64,000 nt of DNA from Chryseolinea lacunae (GTDB lineage: Bacteria; Bacteroidota; Bacteroidia; Cytophagales; Cyclobacteriaceae), in assembly GCF_016735595.1 (NCBI RefSeq), contig NZ_JAERRB010000018.1, positions 62,001 to 126,000 of the forward strand. The letters are read 5' to 3'. This document shows positions 1-9,677 of this stretch, in pieces; positions within the stretch are counted from its first letter, which is position 1; each line of letters opens with the position of its first letter. Under the pieces are notes generated by a model that had not been told where the DNA came from, searched no databases, and was given only the letters and a program-made list of their open reading frames with translations. The translations under genes and the position numbers were made by a program.

Positions 1-73
1 AGTGTAGCATTTTCATCGCTGCGTATAGTAAATTTGTTTGCGCGATTCGCCAACTAGCAAAAAATCAGGTCGC

Positions 74-2410
74 ATGTTTCGAACCTTCAAAATTCTATCC
101 TATAGTTTAACGACCGTGTTGTTGCTCCTGCTGACCACGGGGCTGCACGGGCAGGCGTTGGACGATAAAAGCCCGGGCGAGTTAACGATCATACTGCGCC
201 GTGCGCGTGTCGACTCCGTTCGCCTCGAAGCGTTGCATGCCCTGGGAAAAAACTATTTGTTTCGTCGCGGCGAAACACGCGCCGACCTGGATAGCGCGAT
301 CTATTTTTTTAACGAGGCCCTCACCCTCAGTAAGAAGATGAAACTTGATCGGGGCCTGGGGCGATATGAAACACTTTTGCGCCTGGGAGAAACATACCTC
401 CAAATGGGCGACGATGTGCGTGGCAAGCGTTTTTTTATGGACGTGATTGAAGACTATCAAAAAGCCGGCGACCGAAAACGCGAGGCGCGCACGTGGCTGC
501 GTCTTGGAAAAAAACTGAATGTGATCACGACACCCCACGCTGAAATACGCGCAGGGTTCAAACGCGCCCTTCAACTCTACAGCGCCGAAGGCGACGCGGA
601 CAAGACAGCAGAAATGCACCGGATGCTGGGCGCTTCCTGGCTCGAAGAATACGCGCTCGACTCGGCCGAACGCGAATACACCAAGGCGGTTGAACTCTAC
701 ACAGCACTGTCGCCGGATCATTATGGGTTGTCGCCGGCGTATCTGGCACTTGCATCTTTATATCGGTATAAAGGGGATGTGAACAAGGCGATGGAATACT
801 CTCTGAAGTATTCCAAAGACGAGAACGATGAGACCCTCAACGACCCGAATGTTTTGTTCAACATGGGAATTTTGTCAGGCAACACGGGCCAGAACGAAAG
901 TGGTGTTGAATATTTTCGGCAGGCGTGTGTGGAATGGCGCAAGAATCATCTGGTGCAACGGGAGTTAAATACGTTCACGTTGTATTCGCTGGCAGTCGGT
1001 TTGCAACAGGCCTTGGTACAAGAGAAAAAATACGACGAGGCGCGCGCTGCGCTAGACGATCTCTTGCCGGAGCTGGGCATAAAATGCTGGGCCGAAAAGG
1101 CGATCGTGGCGCGAGGCAAAGGACTCTACTTTGAAGCCATCGGAAAATATAAGAATGCGGAGGGTGAATTTTTAAAGATGATGGAAAGTCTGGAAAAGGT
1201 ACCATACATGCCGCTCGGAAATAGTCGCATCAGCGAACTGGTCGAGGCAAACTATTGCATCGGAACATTTTATGTTGACCAGAAGAAGTTTAGCCGTGGA
1301 GAATCCTACCTCAAAAAAGCGCTAAGCCTTCAGCACAATGCCTCCCGGGCCTGGCAAAATGATATCGAAATCTATTTGTACCGGATAGACTCTGCTGCCG
1401 GTCGCTACATTCCCGCCATGCAACACTTTGCCCGTCACAAAATGCTGAGCGATTCCATTTTCAATTCCACCAAAATGCAACAGATCTCGGCATTGCAGGT
1501 GCAATTCGAAACCGAAAAGAAAGAGCAACACATACAGTCGCTGAGCAATCAAAGCAAATTGCAGCAAGTGGAAATACGCAACAACGCCATGGTGCGAAAC
1601 CTGACGTTCGGCGGTGTGGCGGTGCTCATCATCTTTCTGGCCATGCTCTTCAGTCAGTATAAGCAGAAGAAAAAAAGCAACGAGGACCTAAAGCAGCAAC
1701 AAGCTGAGATTGCCCGGAAGAACACCACGCTCAACCGGCTGGTAGAAGAAAAGGAGTGGCTGTTAAAGGAAGTGCACCATCGCGTTAAGAACAACCTGCA
1801 AATCATAGTCAGTCTGCTCGAGGCACAGTCGGCCTACCTCAACAACGATGCCCTGGCGGCGATACAGGAAAGTCAGAACCGTGTGCACGCCATATCGCTG
1901 GTCCACCAAAAACTGTATCAGTCAGAAGACCTGGCCTCCATCAATATGAAGGTCTACATCGAAGACCTGGTCTTGTCGTTGCGCGATACCTTTCGTTCGG
2001 AGAAATCAATTGCTTACCTGCTCGACATAGAGCCCGTGGAGCTCGACGTGTCGCAGGCAGTGCCCATTGGGTTGATTCTGAATGAGGCCATCACCAATTC
2101 CATCAAGTATGCATTTCCACCACCACATGTGCAAAACAACATCAAGGTGTCGCTTCATCTGACATCGCCGGATGAGGTTGTGCTCACCATCACCGACAAT
2201 GGAGTGGGCTTGCCCGCCGGTTTTGATATTAATGCTGTTAAAACGTTGGGCCTGAAACTGATCAAAGGACTGGCCGGCGACATCAATGGCACGTTCTCCA
2301 TCAGCAACGATTACGGTGCGAAAATCACGATACACTTTGTGCGGACATTTTTTGGAAATAGTGAGACGGAGCACGCGGAGAATTACCAGATGCTTGAGAC
2401 GCGGGAGTAA
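74..2410 (+). CDS. TPR-containing sensor histidine kinase (HisKA_2 / HATPase_c)
   Basis: A membrane sensor kinase of about 778 residues. A signal peptide (hydrophobic run ending near GLHGQA) leads into a long TPR-rich sensor region (about residues 60-450). One transmembrane helix lies near 510-528, followed by a short coiled coil. The dimerisation/phosphoacceptor segment has the HisKA_2 signature EVHHRVKNNLQ near residue 567. The ATPase domain follows, with an N box (NEAITNSIKYAF, about 670) and a G1 box (DNGVGLPAG, about 710). The reading frame opens upstream with a TTG at 38, but the ATG at 74 starts directly at the signal peptide and is preferred. No response regulator is adjacent, so the partner is unknown; the damaged LytTR regulator at 8.8 kb is a speculative candidate. 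Function as a kinase is confident, the signal is unknown. Confidence 0.93.
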   Translation: MFRTFKILSYSLTTVLLLLLTTGLHGQALDDKSPGELTIILRRARVDSVRLEALHALGKNYLFRRGETRADLDSAIYFFNEALTLSKKMKLDRGLGRYETLLRLGETYLQMGDDVRGKRFFMDVIEDYQKAGDRKREARTWLRLGKKLNVITTPHAEIRAGFKRALQLYSAEGDADKTAEMHRMLGASWLEEYALDSAEREYTKAVELYTALSPDHYGLSPAYLALASLYRYKGDVNKAMEYSLKYSKDENDETLNDPNVLFNMGILSGNTGQNESGVEYFRQACVEWRKNHLVQRELNTFTLYSLAVGLQQALVQEKKYDEARAALDDLLPELGIKCWAEKAIVARGKGLYFEAIGKYKNAEGEFLKMMESLEKVPYMPLGNSRISELVEANYCIGTFYVDQKKFSRGESYLKKALSLQHNASRAWQNDIEIYLYRIDSAAGRYIPAMQHFARHKMLSDSIFNSTKMQQISALQVQFETEKKEQHIQSLSNQSKLQQVEIRNNAMVRNLTFGGVAVLIIFLAMLFSQYKQKKKSNEDLKQQQAEIARKNTTLNRLVEEKEWLLKEVHHRVKNNLQIIVSLLEAQSAYLNNDALAAIQESQNRVHAISLVHQKLYQSEDLASINMKVYIEDLVLSLRDTFRSEKSIAYLLDIEPVELDVSQAVPIGLILNEAITNSIKYAFPPPHVQNNIKVSLHLTSPDEVVLTITDNGVGLPAGFDINAVKTLGLKLIKGLAGDINGTFSISNDYGAKITIHFVRTFFGNSETEHAENYQMLETRE

Positions 2411-2564
2411 GCTTCTTTTGTGGTCTGAGCACAAGTTCAGTAACAAGCTTTTGGGATAAATATTACCGGCCTGAGCAATCCAGGATTGAACGAAGATATA
2501 CCATTTTAAACGGCCACGTATCAAAACATTGGGCCCGAATTCAATAACCAATCATACCAACCCC

Positions 2565-3290
2565 ATGAAACAATTGTTAACCTTTCTGTTGTTGTGCACA
2601 ACATTGCTTTCGCAGGCGCAGTCCTTCGAAGGAACACTGGTCTATAAAGTGGACTATCAGTTAAATGTGTCCGAAAAAATGAAGGCCCGAGGCATCACGG
2701 CCGAGCAGATTATGGAGCGCATGAAATCCGATGGCTCTTATACAGACACCATTCGTTCTACGTACAAACAAGGAAACTATCGCAGCGACATAAATTCGAA
2801 CCCGCGCGCGTGGTTGATCTACCGAAACGATGCCAACAAACTCTACACATTCCAGGACGGAGAAGCCAAAGACATCTGCACGGTTTCGGATATGTCGGTG
2901 GACCTGGAACTCAAGGCAACCGGCAACAAACCCGCCATCACCAAACTCGACACCACGGCAACCGTTGACGGTGTGCCCTGTGAGATCGTGCGCGTGAAAT
3001 GGAAGACCGGCTCGTATGACTATTATTTTAACAAAACCAAAAACACAATCGATCCTGCTCTCTATGCAAAACACATTTACGATGGCTGGTCCGACTATCT
3101 CACCATTGCAAAAGCACTCCCGCTAAAAATCGTGAAGCGCGTCGGCAAGCTTTCGGCGGTGACGCTGACCCTGGTTTCTCAAAAGACCGGTCCAGTAGAT
3201 GACACCCTGTTCAAGCTACCCAAGCTGGTGGAAGACAAAGACCTGAACATAATCAAACTGCCGAATAGTGAAATGATGCGGATAAAGTAG
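2565..3290 (+). CDS. Secreted protein of unknown function (DUF4412/LolA-like, tentative)
   Basis: A 241-residue protein with a clear signal peptide (MKQLLTFLLLCTTLLSQAQ), so exported to the periplasm or outer membrane. The mature part starts SFEGTLVYKVDYQL and alternates short beta-rich stretches, with a central element resembling the DGVPCEIVRVKW strand of the DUF4412 or GLPGLI-type proteins common in Bacteroidota. The family link is by resemblance only. The open frame begins at a TTG (2529), but the ATG at 2565 sits at the signal peptide and is chosen. It follows the kinase on the same strand after about 150 bp and probably has its own promoter. No catalytic motif is visible. Confidence 0.8.
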   Translation: MKQLLTFLLLCTTLLSQAQSFEGTLVYKVDYQLNVSEKMKARGITAEQIMERMKSDGSYTDTIRSTYKQGNYRSDINSNPRAWLIYRNDANKLYTFQDGEAKDICTVSDMSVDLELKATGNKPAITKLDTTATVDGVPCEIVRVKWKTGSYDYYFNKTKNTIDPALYAKHIYDGWSDYLTIAKALPLKIVKRVGKLSAVTLTLVSQKTGPVDDTLFKLPKLVEDKDLNIIKLPNSEMMRIK

Positions 3291-3514
3291 CCGAGGATTT
3301 AAGGCTACAGCTTTCAGGTTGTTCACTGCCCGGCCTAAACCGGCTCTGACTATCTGGCGACCAGGGAATGATGCGAAATGTATCGTTACGCACGTGAATT
3401 CGATCTTTTGATATTGAAATGAACGGGAAATGGACCTTTAACGAACGCCATTTTCCCAGACTACGCGCGAATCTTTGCGTGCAAGTCAACTAAACCATTT
3501 CTATAAAGAATCCC

Positions 3515-4147
3515 ATGAACGTAAAACGATCCATCCTTGTCATCATGCTGCTGGCTTTTGCGGCAACCGGTTTTGCACAGACCACCTACAACGTGCAACA
3601 GCTTCTGAAAGAAAAGAAGTTCACCCTTGATCTTCCGAAACCATTTCCCTATACCGATAGTGGGAAAGATGCAATATTCTTTTCCGGCATCGCGTGGCTC
3701 ACGGGAGTGGAGTTCTCAACAGGCACCATCGAGCTTGACCTGCGGGGCCAGGATGTTTTTCAACGCAGCTTTCTGGGCATTGCCTTCCATGGTGTGGATA
3801 GCGCGACCTTCGATGTGGTGTATTTCCGTCCGTTCAATTTCCAGGCCGACGATCCAGTGCGCAAGATCCACGCCGTGCAATACATGACTCTGCCCGACTA
3901 TCCCTGGGACCGTCTGCGCAACGAACGCAACGGCATCTACGAAAAGGCTGTAAACCCGGCTCCAAAAGCCGACGAGTGGTTTCATGCCCGTATCGAAATT
4001 CTGCAAGACGATATCAAAGTATACGTGAACCGCGCCACTACCCCGTCGCTGGTTGTCAAAAAATTGAACACACGCAAAACCGGGAAGATTGGATTGTGGA
4101 ACGAAGGTCTGCCCGGAGGTTTTGCCAATCTTGTGATTACGAAGTAG
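3515..4147 (+). CDS. Secreted concanavalin-like (DUF1080/LamG-type) protein
   Basis: A 210-residue exported protein with a signal peptide MNVKRSILVIMLLAFAATGFAQ. The mature part looks like a beta-sandwich: GTIELDLRGQDV, FLGIAFHGVDSATFDVVYFRPF, then a tail motif KIGLWNEGLPGGFANLVI. This layout is typical of DUF1080 (3-keto-disaccharide hydrolase-like) and laminin-G-like folds that bind or act on sugars. No active-site residues can be assigned from sequence alone. The gene stands alone between a 224-bp spacer and a strong hairpin terminator at 4186. A carbohydrate-related role is an inference from the fold. Confidence 0.8.
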   Translation: MNVKRSILVIMLLAFAATGFAQTTYNVQQLLKEKKFTLDLPKPFPYTDSGKDAIFFSGIAWLTGVEFSTGTIELDLRGQDVFQRSFLGIAFHGVDSATFDVVYFRPFNFQADDPVRKIHAVQYMTLPDYPWDRLRNERNGIYEKAVNPAPKADEWFHARIEILQDDIKVYVNRATTPSLVVKKLNTRKTGKIGLWNEGLPGGFANLVITK

Positions 4148-4185
4148 ACTACCGCGTTTGCCCCTTCGCGGAAGGTCTGTATATT

Positions 4186-4243
4186 AAAACCCTTGGCTGT
4201 TTGAAAATCAAATGGGATTTTCAAACAGCCAAGGGTTTTGCAT
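4186..4243 (+). terminator. Perfect 24-bp inverted repeat, intrinsic terminator
   Basis: Arms 4186-4209 and 4216-4239 are exact reverse complements over 24 bp with a 6-nt loop. The right arm ends in a T run and the left arm begins with an A run, so it could work in both directions. It lies 38 bp after the stop codon at 4147 and separates that gene from the TonB receptor. The rest of the 4148-4504 spacer holds no gene that I can support; the receptor's promoter must lie in 4240-4504, but no clear -33/-7 pair was recognised. Confidence 0.85.
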
Positions 4244-4504
4244 TTGTCATAGTCAAACAGAAATTTCATTCGTGTGAATGAATGTATGAAGTGCATCTGT
4301 ATAAGATATTCTACACTTTCTTTTCGTGATATAGGTAAACCCGTCACGCAATTTTCGGGAGAGGAGTGTGATGTCCGGTGAGTTCACAACGGATAATCAG
4401 CAGTAAAGAAATCGGTGTCAAGTTTTGAATAGAATAATGATGCGTTAACATAGGGGTTATTTTAAAAAGGTTATTTCGCGCTTGAAGTTGTAACCCCCTA
4501 ACTC

Positions 4505-7500
4505 ATGATGCGAAAATTTACTTTTCTTATTCTCTTTGTCTGTGCCTGTGTCTCCGTTCCCTTCGGCGGCGTGATGGCGCAGAATACGCAAGCTACTATT
4601 TCGGGCACCGTAGCCGATCAGCAAAATGTTTTGCTTGTTGGTGCGTCGGTGCAAGTGAAAAATGAATCGACCGGTTTCACCACCAGCACGTTAACCAACG
4701 TGCGCGGTGAATATTTGTTTAAGGAGCTGCCGTTGGGTGGCCCGTATACCGTGACCGTTACCTATGTTGGATATGCCGAACAAAAACAAACCGGCTATGT
4801 GCTTCACCAGGGTGATGCCATCCGTGTGAAAGTGGGCATGCAGGAAACGGATCAGGCACTTGAAGAAGTGGAAGTGGTGGCGTCGAGTTTGCGAAACCAA
4901 GTTGAGAACCTGGGCGCGTCTACGTCCATTACGGCCAACGACATCACCAAACTTCCGGTGAATGGACGAAACTTTACATCGCTCATGGATCTTTCGCCAT
5001 TAAGCCGCGGTGGAAATATTTCCGGTCAACTGGGTTCATCCACCAACTATACCATCGACGGTATGAACGCAAAGAACCCGACATCGGCCGGTGCAACAAC
5101 CAGCCGCAGCGGTGCACCCTATTCCATTTCGATGGAAGCCGTTCGCGAGTTTCAGGTGGTCACCAATCAATATGACGTTACCTATGGTCGCAGTGGCGGT
5201 GGCACTATCAGCGCCGTGACCAAGTCGGGCACTAACCAGTTGAGCGGTAGTGCATTTTTCTACAGCCGTGCCAATTGGCTGTCGAGCCCGTATGATATTC
5301 GCGGTAACAAAATCGACAACAAGTTTTCGACAAACCAGTTTGGTTTCTCCCTGGGCGGCCCCATCATCAAAGACAAACTTCACTTCTTTGTGGCGTGGGA
5401 TCACCAGCAGGACACACGTCCGTTGATTATTGCTGACATCAAAAGCCCCGTGGATGAAAATCGTTTCAACATCACCCAAAACACACTCAACCAGTTTATC
5501 GACATCGCCCGCGCCAAATACGGTGTGTCGCAAGAACCACAGTTCGGAAGCTTCGACAAAGGCCGTGGTTCGGACGCTGGGTTTGCACGCCTCGACTGGC
5601 AGATCAACAAAAAAAACCTGCTCACCATTCGCGACAACTTTACCAGCGACCGCAACAAGCTGGGTCTTGCAGACAACACCGCCATCAACATCTATGAGTC
5701 GTATGGCAATGACTATAACGTTGACAACAGTTTGCTGGCATCGTTGCGCACATCGGTTAGCTCGCGTGTGACCAACGAATTGAAATTTCAACACCTGCAC
5801 ACCTATCAGAAGAGCAGCCCCGGCGACCAGCTTCCCGATGCCAACATTCCCCGCGCCATCGTGGAAGGCGTGGTGTCAACATTGAGCGACGGCACCACAC
5901 GGTCCACCAACATCCAGATGGGCGGACACCGCTTTGCACAAGAGAGTTTTAAAAACAACGTGTTGCAGGTTGTGGACAACCTCTATGTGACCACCGACAA
6001 GATCGACTACACATTTGGTGTTGACCTGATGTATACACGTTCGCATTCTGTCTATGGCAGCGAAGTGAACGGTCGTTTCCATTATACCGTAGACGCCGCC
6101 GCCGGCAAAACTGCGCTCGATAAATTTGACGCGCTGCAACCGTATCGCTACTACCGCGAAGTGCCGTTGATGGACGATTGGGGTGTGACGGGAAGTATTT
6201 TCAACGCTGGCGCCTATGCGCAAATGAAAACCACACTGGCACCCGGTCTTGATGTGACCGCCGGCTTGCGATTTGACTATGGCTTCTATCCGAAGTCGCC
6301 GCTCAACCAGGAGTTGTATGACGAACTGAAGATCCGCACCGACAACCGTCTCAAGTCGTTTGTGGTGCAGCCCCGTTTGCAATTCACGTGGGATGTGAAC
6401 GACAACCACACCGACATCTTCCGTCTGGGTGGTGGCATCTTTGCTTCCGACATCAACAACTACATGCTCATCAACAACCTCACGTTCGACGGCAAGCACC
6501 TGGCCACTGTTGACGTGCGCGGTGCAAATTTGCCAGTGCCTGATTTTAATGCCTACCGGAACAACTACAACAACATCCCCAGCCTTGCGGCCTTCCAGTT
6601 GCCTACCATCAACACCAACAGCGCCAATGCGCGCGTGCCTGTGATCTACAAGGCAAACGCATCTTACAACCGCTACATCACCGAACATCTGAAAGTGGGT
6701 GTTACCGGCTATGCTACACTGGGACGTAACAACTATACCTATGTTGATCGCAACATGGTGGATGCACCGTTCTTCACATTGAGCGATGAAGGTGGCCGTG
6801 GCGTATATGTTCCGCTCGCCTCCATGCCGGCCAACGGTGCAGGCGACTGGCTGCAAGGCCGCAAGAGCACCAAGTTTGGTCGCGTGCTGGAATTGGTGAG
6901 CGATGGCAAGATCAATCAGTTTGCCGTGGTGGCCGACGCCACATACCAATATTATAAAGACGGTGTGATCACCGTGAGCTATACCTGGAACGACACCAAA
7001 GACAACACCTCGTTCAACGGCAACGTGGCCAACACCGCTACGCTGTCGTTGCCTGTGAAGGATGATCCCCGTAACCTGAATGCCATGACGTATTCCGACA
7101 ACCAGTTCCGCACCAAAGTGGTGGTCTATGGCGCGTTGCCTTCGTTCTGGGGCATCAGCATCGGCGTGCGCTATTCGGGCATTGGCGGCACACGCTACTC
7201 GTTGTTGTCGGGCGCAAACAGCAACGCCGACTTTGTGTCGGGCACCAACGACCTCGCGTTTATCTTTGATCCCAACGGCGCCAACGTTCCAGAAAATGTG
7301 AGAGCGGGCCTGCAGGCTTTGATGGATAACCCCAACGCCAGCCAGAGTGTGAAAGACTATATCAACAAATACTCCGGCAAGATTGCCGAGCGCAATGGAG
7401 GCGTGAACGGTTTCTTTGGCGTGTGGGATTTGAGAGCCATGAAGAAATTCAGAATTCACAAGACACAAGCCATCGAAATTTCGCTTGACGTTTTCAACGT

Positions 7501-7714
7501 AGCCAACCTGCTCAACAAGGAGTGGGGCACAAACAAATCGCTGGGCAGCCAGGCGCTCTATGCGTTGGGTATTCCCGCCACGGCCACAACACCCGCTGTG
7601 TCTGGCTTTGACAAAGCAAACCAGAAGTTTGTTTACCGCGTGAACACCGCGGGAGTGGTAACACCTTCGGGCAATCCTTACCAACTCCAGTTTGGACTTC
7701 GCTACAGCTTTTAA
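4505..7714 (+). CDS. Oar-like TonB-dependent outer-membrane receptor
   Basis: A 1069-residue outer-membrane protein. Order: signal peptide (residues 1-25), a carboxypeptidase-regulatory-like domain (about 30-115, starting ATISGTVADQQNVLLVGASV), a plug region (about 120-260, with NYTIDGMNAKNP and YDVTYGRSGGGTISAVTKSG), and a long beta-barrel ending in an aromatic residue (QLQFGLRYSF), as expected for BAM-assembled porins. The plug-barrel layout matches the Oar family more than SusC. No SusD gene follows; instead a secreted glycerophosphodiesterase starts 17 bp downstream, suggesting that the receptor imports a product or substrate of that enzyme (inference). Start is ATG 4505, with a second ATG directly after it. 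Confidence 0.93.
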   Translation: MMRKFTFLILFVCACVSVPFGGVMAQNTQATISGTVADQQNVLLVGASVQVKNESTGFTTSTLTNVRGEYLFKELPLGGPYTVTVTYVGYAEQKQTGYVLHQGDAIRVKVGMQETDQALEEVEVVASSLRNQVENLGASTSITANDITKLPVNGRNFTSLMDLSPLSRGGNISGQLGSSTNYTIDGMNAKNPTSAGATTSRSGAPYSISMEAVREFQVVTNQYDVTYGRSGGGTISAVTKSGTNQLSGSAFFYSRANWLSSPYDIRGNKIDNKFSTNQFGFSLGGPIIKDKLHFFVAWDHQQDTRPLIIADIKSPVDENRFNITQNTLNQFIDIARAKYGVSQEPQFGSFDKGRGSDAGFARLDWQINKKNLLTIRDNFTSDRNKLGLADNTAINIYESYGNDYNVDNSLLASLRTSVSSRVTNELKFQHLHTYQKSSPGDQLPDANIPRAIVEGVVSTLSDGTTRSTNIQMGGHRFAQESFKNNVLQVVDNLYVTTDKIDYTFGVDLMYTRSHSVYGSEVNGRFHYTVDAAAGKTALDKFDALQPYRYYREVPLMDDWGVTGSIFNAGAYAQMKTTLAPGLDVTAGLRFDYGFYPKSPLNQELYDELKIRTDNRLKSFVVQPRLQFTWDVNDNHTDIFRLGGGIFASDINNYMLINNLTFDGKHLATVDVRGANLPVPDFNAYRNNYNNIPSLAAFQLPTINTNSANARVPVIYKANASYNRYITEHLKVGVTGYATLGRNNYTYVDRNMVDAPFFTLSDEGGRGVYVPLASMPANGAGDWLQGRKSTKFGRVLELVSDGKINQFAVVADATYQYYKDGVITVSYTWNDTKDNTSFNGNVANTATLSLPVKDDPRNLNAMTYSDNQFRTKVVVYGALPSFWGISIGVRYSGIGGTRYSLLSGANSNADFVSGTNDLAFIFDPNGANVPENVRAGLQALMDNPNASQSVKDYINKYSGKIAERNGGVNGFFGVWDLRAMKKFRIHKTQAIEISLDVFNVANLLNKEWGTNKSLGSQALYALGIPATATTPAVSGFDKANQKFVYRVNTAGVVTPSGNPYQLQFGLRYSF

Positions 7715-7731
7715 TCATTAACGACACTGCC

Positions 7732-8592
7732 GTGAGAAAAATACTATTCTTGTTGTTAATGCTCCCCGCCATGCTGCGTGCGCAGACAACGTTAGACAAA
7801 CAAGGTCACCGAGGTTGCCGCGGCCTGATGCCCGAGAACACCGTTGCTGCGATGATCAAGGCGATGGAGCTTGGCGTGACCACTCTCGAACTTGACGTGG
7901 TGATTTCGGAAGACAAGAAAGTGGTGGTGTCGCACGACACCTACATGTCGGCCGAGATCTCGCGCAAACCCGACGGCACCGACGTGACAGCGGAAGAAGC
8001 AAAGCAGATACTTTTATTCAAGATGCCCTACGCCACCATCCGGCAATACGACGTGGGACTGCGGCCATTAGCAAACTTCCCTGAGCAAAAGAAAATGAAA
8101 GCACACAAACCCTTGCTCGAAGACCTGCTCGACTCTGTGGACACTTACGCCCGCCAGCACAAGCTGCCGTTGCCAAACTACAACATCGAGATAAAGTGCT
8201 CGCCCGCGTCCGACAACATCGCCCACCCGGAGCCCAAAGAATTTGTGGAACTGGTGCTGGCCATTTGCGAGAAGACACGCCTCGGAAGACGCTACAACAT
8301 CCAGTCGTTTGACGTGCGCCCCTTGCAGATCATTCACGAGAAATATCCCAAGGTGAAATTGTCATACCTCACAGCAAACGCCAAAACGCTGGCCGAAAAT
8401 CTGACAACGCTCGGCTTCACACCCGACATCTACAGCCCTTACTACAAAACGGTGAATGCCGATGTGGTAGCCGCCTGCCACAAACAAAAGATGAAGATCG
8501 TTCCGTGGACGGTGAACACGAAGGAAGAGATTTTGCAGCTTGTCGGGTTTGGGGTGGACGGGATTATTACGGATTATCCCAATTACTTCTGA
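7732..8592 (+). CDS. Secreted glycerophosphodiester phosphodiesterase (GDPD family)
   Basis: A 286-residue enzyme expected to hydrolyse glycerophosphodiesters to glycerol 3-phosphate and an alcohol. Catalytic and metal positions of the GDPD TIM barrel are all visible: HRG at 26-28, the acidic pair E53/D55 in TLELDVV, and H68 in VVVSHD. A signal peptide (MRKILFLLLMLPAMLRAQ) indicates export. The start is GTG at 7732; no ATG would preserve the signal peptide. It begins 17 bp after the TonB receptor and is closed by a hairpin at 8630, so the two genes form a likely operon for using extracellular phosphodiesters. Family assignment is strong; the exact substrate is unknown. Confidence 0.92.
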   Translation: MRKILFLLLMLPAMLRAQTTLDKQGHRGCRGLMPENTVAAMIKAMELGVTTLELDVVISEDKKVVVSHDTYMSAEISRKPDGTDVTAEEAKQILLFKMPYATIRQYDVGLRPLANFPEQKKMKAHKPLLEDLLDSVDTYARQHKLPLPNYNIEIKCSPASDNIAHPEPKEFVELVLAICEKTRLGRRYNIQSFDVRPLQIIHEKYPKVKLSYLTANAKTLAENLTTLGFTPDIYSPYYKTVNADVVAACHKQKMKIVPWTVNTKEEILQLVGFGVDGIITDYPNYF

Positions 8593-8629
8593 TGATTAGT
8601 TTTTAGAGAACAGAATTTTGAATGTGGTG

Positions 8630-8667
8630 GAGAAGCCCCCGGATGTAAATTCGGGGGCTTCTCTTTT
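8630..8667 (+). terminator. Intrinsic terminator after the GDPD gene
   Basis: A 12-bp perfect stem rich in G and C (8630-8641 with 8652-8663), a 10-nt loop and a following T run. It closes the TonB receptor-GDPD transcription unit. Confidence 0.85.
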
Positions 8668-8808
8668 GGGTGACATTTCAATAGATTTCTAACTCTACGA
8701 GCCAGGGCTTGTCCAACCTGTCGGAACGCTATCGCTTGCTGACAGGCGAGGAAATAGTGATCACACAAAGTGAAACGCAATTTTCGGTCAAGATAAAACT
8801 ACTCGACA

Positions 8809-9202
8809 ATGAAGATAGTCATCATTGAAGATGAACGCCTCACGGCAAACGACCTCGAAGACACACTTTTTTCAGTATGACCCGGCTATTGTTGTAGCGG
8901 CTAAACTGTTGTCGGTGAAAGACGCGATCCGTTATTTTCTAGACAACGAGCAACCCGACCTAATCTTCAGCGACATCCAGCTGGGCGACGGCCTGAGCTT
9001 CGAAATTTTCAAAACCATAAAACTGAACGTGCCGGTAATTTTTTGTACGGCATTTGACGAATATGCCCTCACCACGTTCAGCACCAACGGAATCGACTAC
9101 CTGCTAAAGCCTTTCACACGCGCTACCGTCAGCGCCATACTCGACAAGTTTAAAAGACTCACCCAGTCGACCGCGACGCATAATGAGGTCCGTTGGAAAT
9201 GA
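8809..9202 (+). pseudogene. Response regulator receiver domain, frameshifted N-terminal half of a LytTR regulator
   Basis: From ATG 8809 the frame reads MKIVIIEDERLTANDLEDTLF, a textbook receiver start with the acidic pair E8/D9, but it stops at 8878. The rest of the receiver (YDPAIVVAAKL, phospho-Asp in LIFSDIQLGDGLSFEIF, TAFDEYALTTF, Lys in DYLLKPF) continues in the +1 frame to 9202. The join lies in a six-T run at 8867-8872; five Ts would give one continuous receiver. At 9187-9202 the frame changes back to that of the LytTR domain. As written, no intact receiver can be translated. It may be a real lesion or a homopolymer error. Confidence 0.75.
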
Positions 9203-9573
9203 TCATGAAACGTTTTGACAATCGCGGCGCCGAAACCGCCACGTCCATTCTGGTGCCCTATAAGGATAAGATTATCCCGGTAAAACTGCAGGACGCTGCC
9301 GTGTTCTTTCTGGAAAACGACGTTGTTCACATGATCACCTTCAATCAAAAGGAATACTTTCCGGGAAAAAATCTGGAAGAGCTGGAGAAAATCAGTGGAA
9401 AAAATTTCTTTCGCGCCAACCGGCAGGTTCTCGTCAATCGAAACGCTGTGACCGATGTGTCCAATCAGATGGGTAGAAAGTTGTGGGTCAATGTGTCTGT
9501 TCCTGTGAAAGAGAGCATCACCATTAGCAGAGAGAAAATGCCGCAATTTCTGAAGTGGCTGTCAGGCGAGTAG
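9199..9573 (+). CDS. LytTR DNA-binding domain (C-terminal half of the broken regulator)
   Basis: About 124 residues making up a complete LytTR domain: ILVPYKDKIIPVKLQDAAVF, then FFRANRQVLVNRNAV and the closing helix EKMPQFLKWL. In this family the domain binds direct repeats in promoters. It overlaps the end of the receiver part as ATGA (start ATG 9199; another ATG at 9205 and a TTG at 9193 are alternatives), so it might be translated by coupling. More likely it is the C-terminal half of the same ancestral gene: it is in the same frame as the first 20 residues of the receiver at 8809, so the two frame changes cancel out. No kinase lies next to it. Confidence 0.7.
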   Translation: MIMKRFDNRGAETATSILVPYKDKIIPVKLQDAAVFFLENDVVHMITFNQKEYFPGKNLEELEKISGKNFFRANRQVLVNRNAVTDVSNQMGRKLWVNVSVPVKESITISREKMPQFLKWLSGE

Positions 9574-9677
9574 AAGGGAGGTGAAGAAAGTGGTCATCGC
9601 TCTGATCCGTCGCCGTCTCGTTGTTTAATTTCTCACATTAATCTCCTACTTTCAAGGCACACTAAAATCGTCTGCCT

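Noticed and set aside
5876-7684. 602-codon open frame on the minus strand opposite the TonB receptor
   Set aside because: It is the shadow of a high-GC3 coding region; the translation is His/Val-rich without domains, while the plus-strand frame is a clear receptor.
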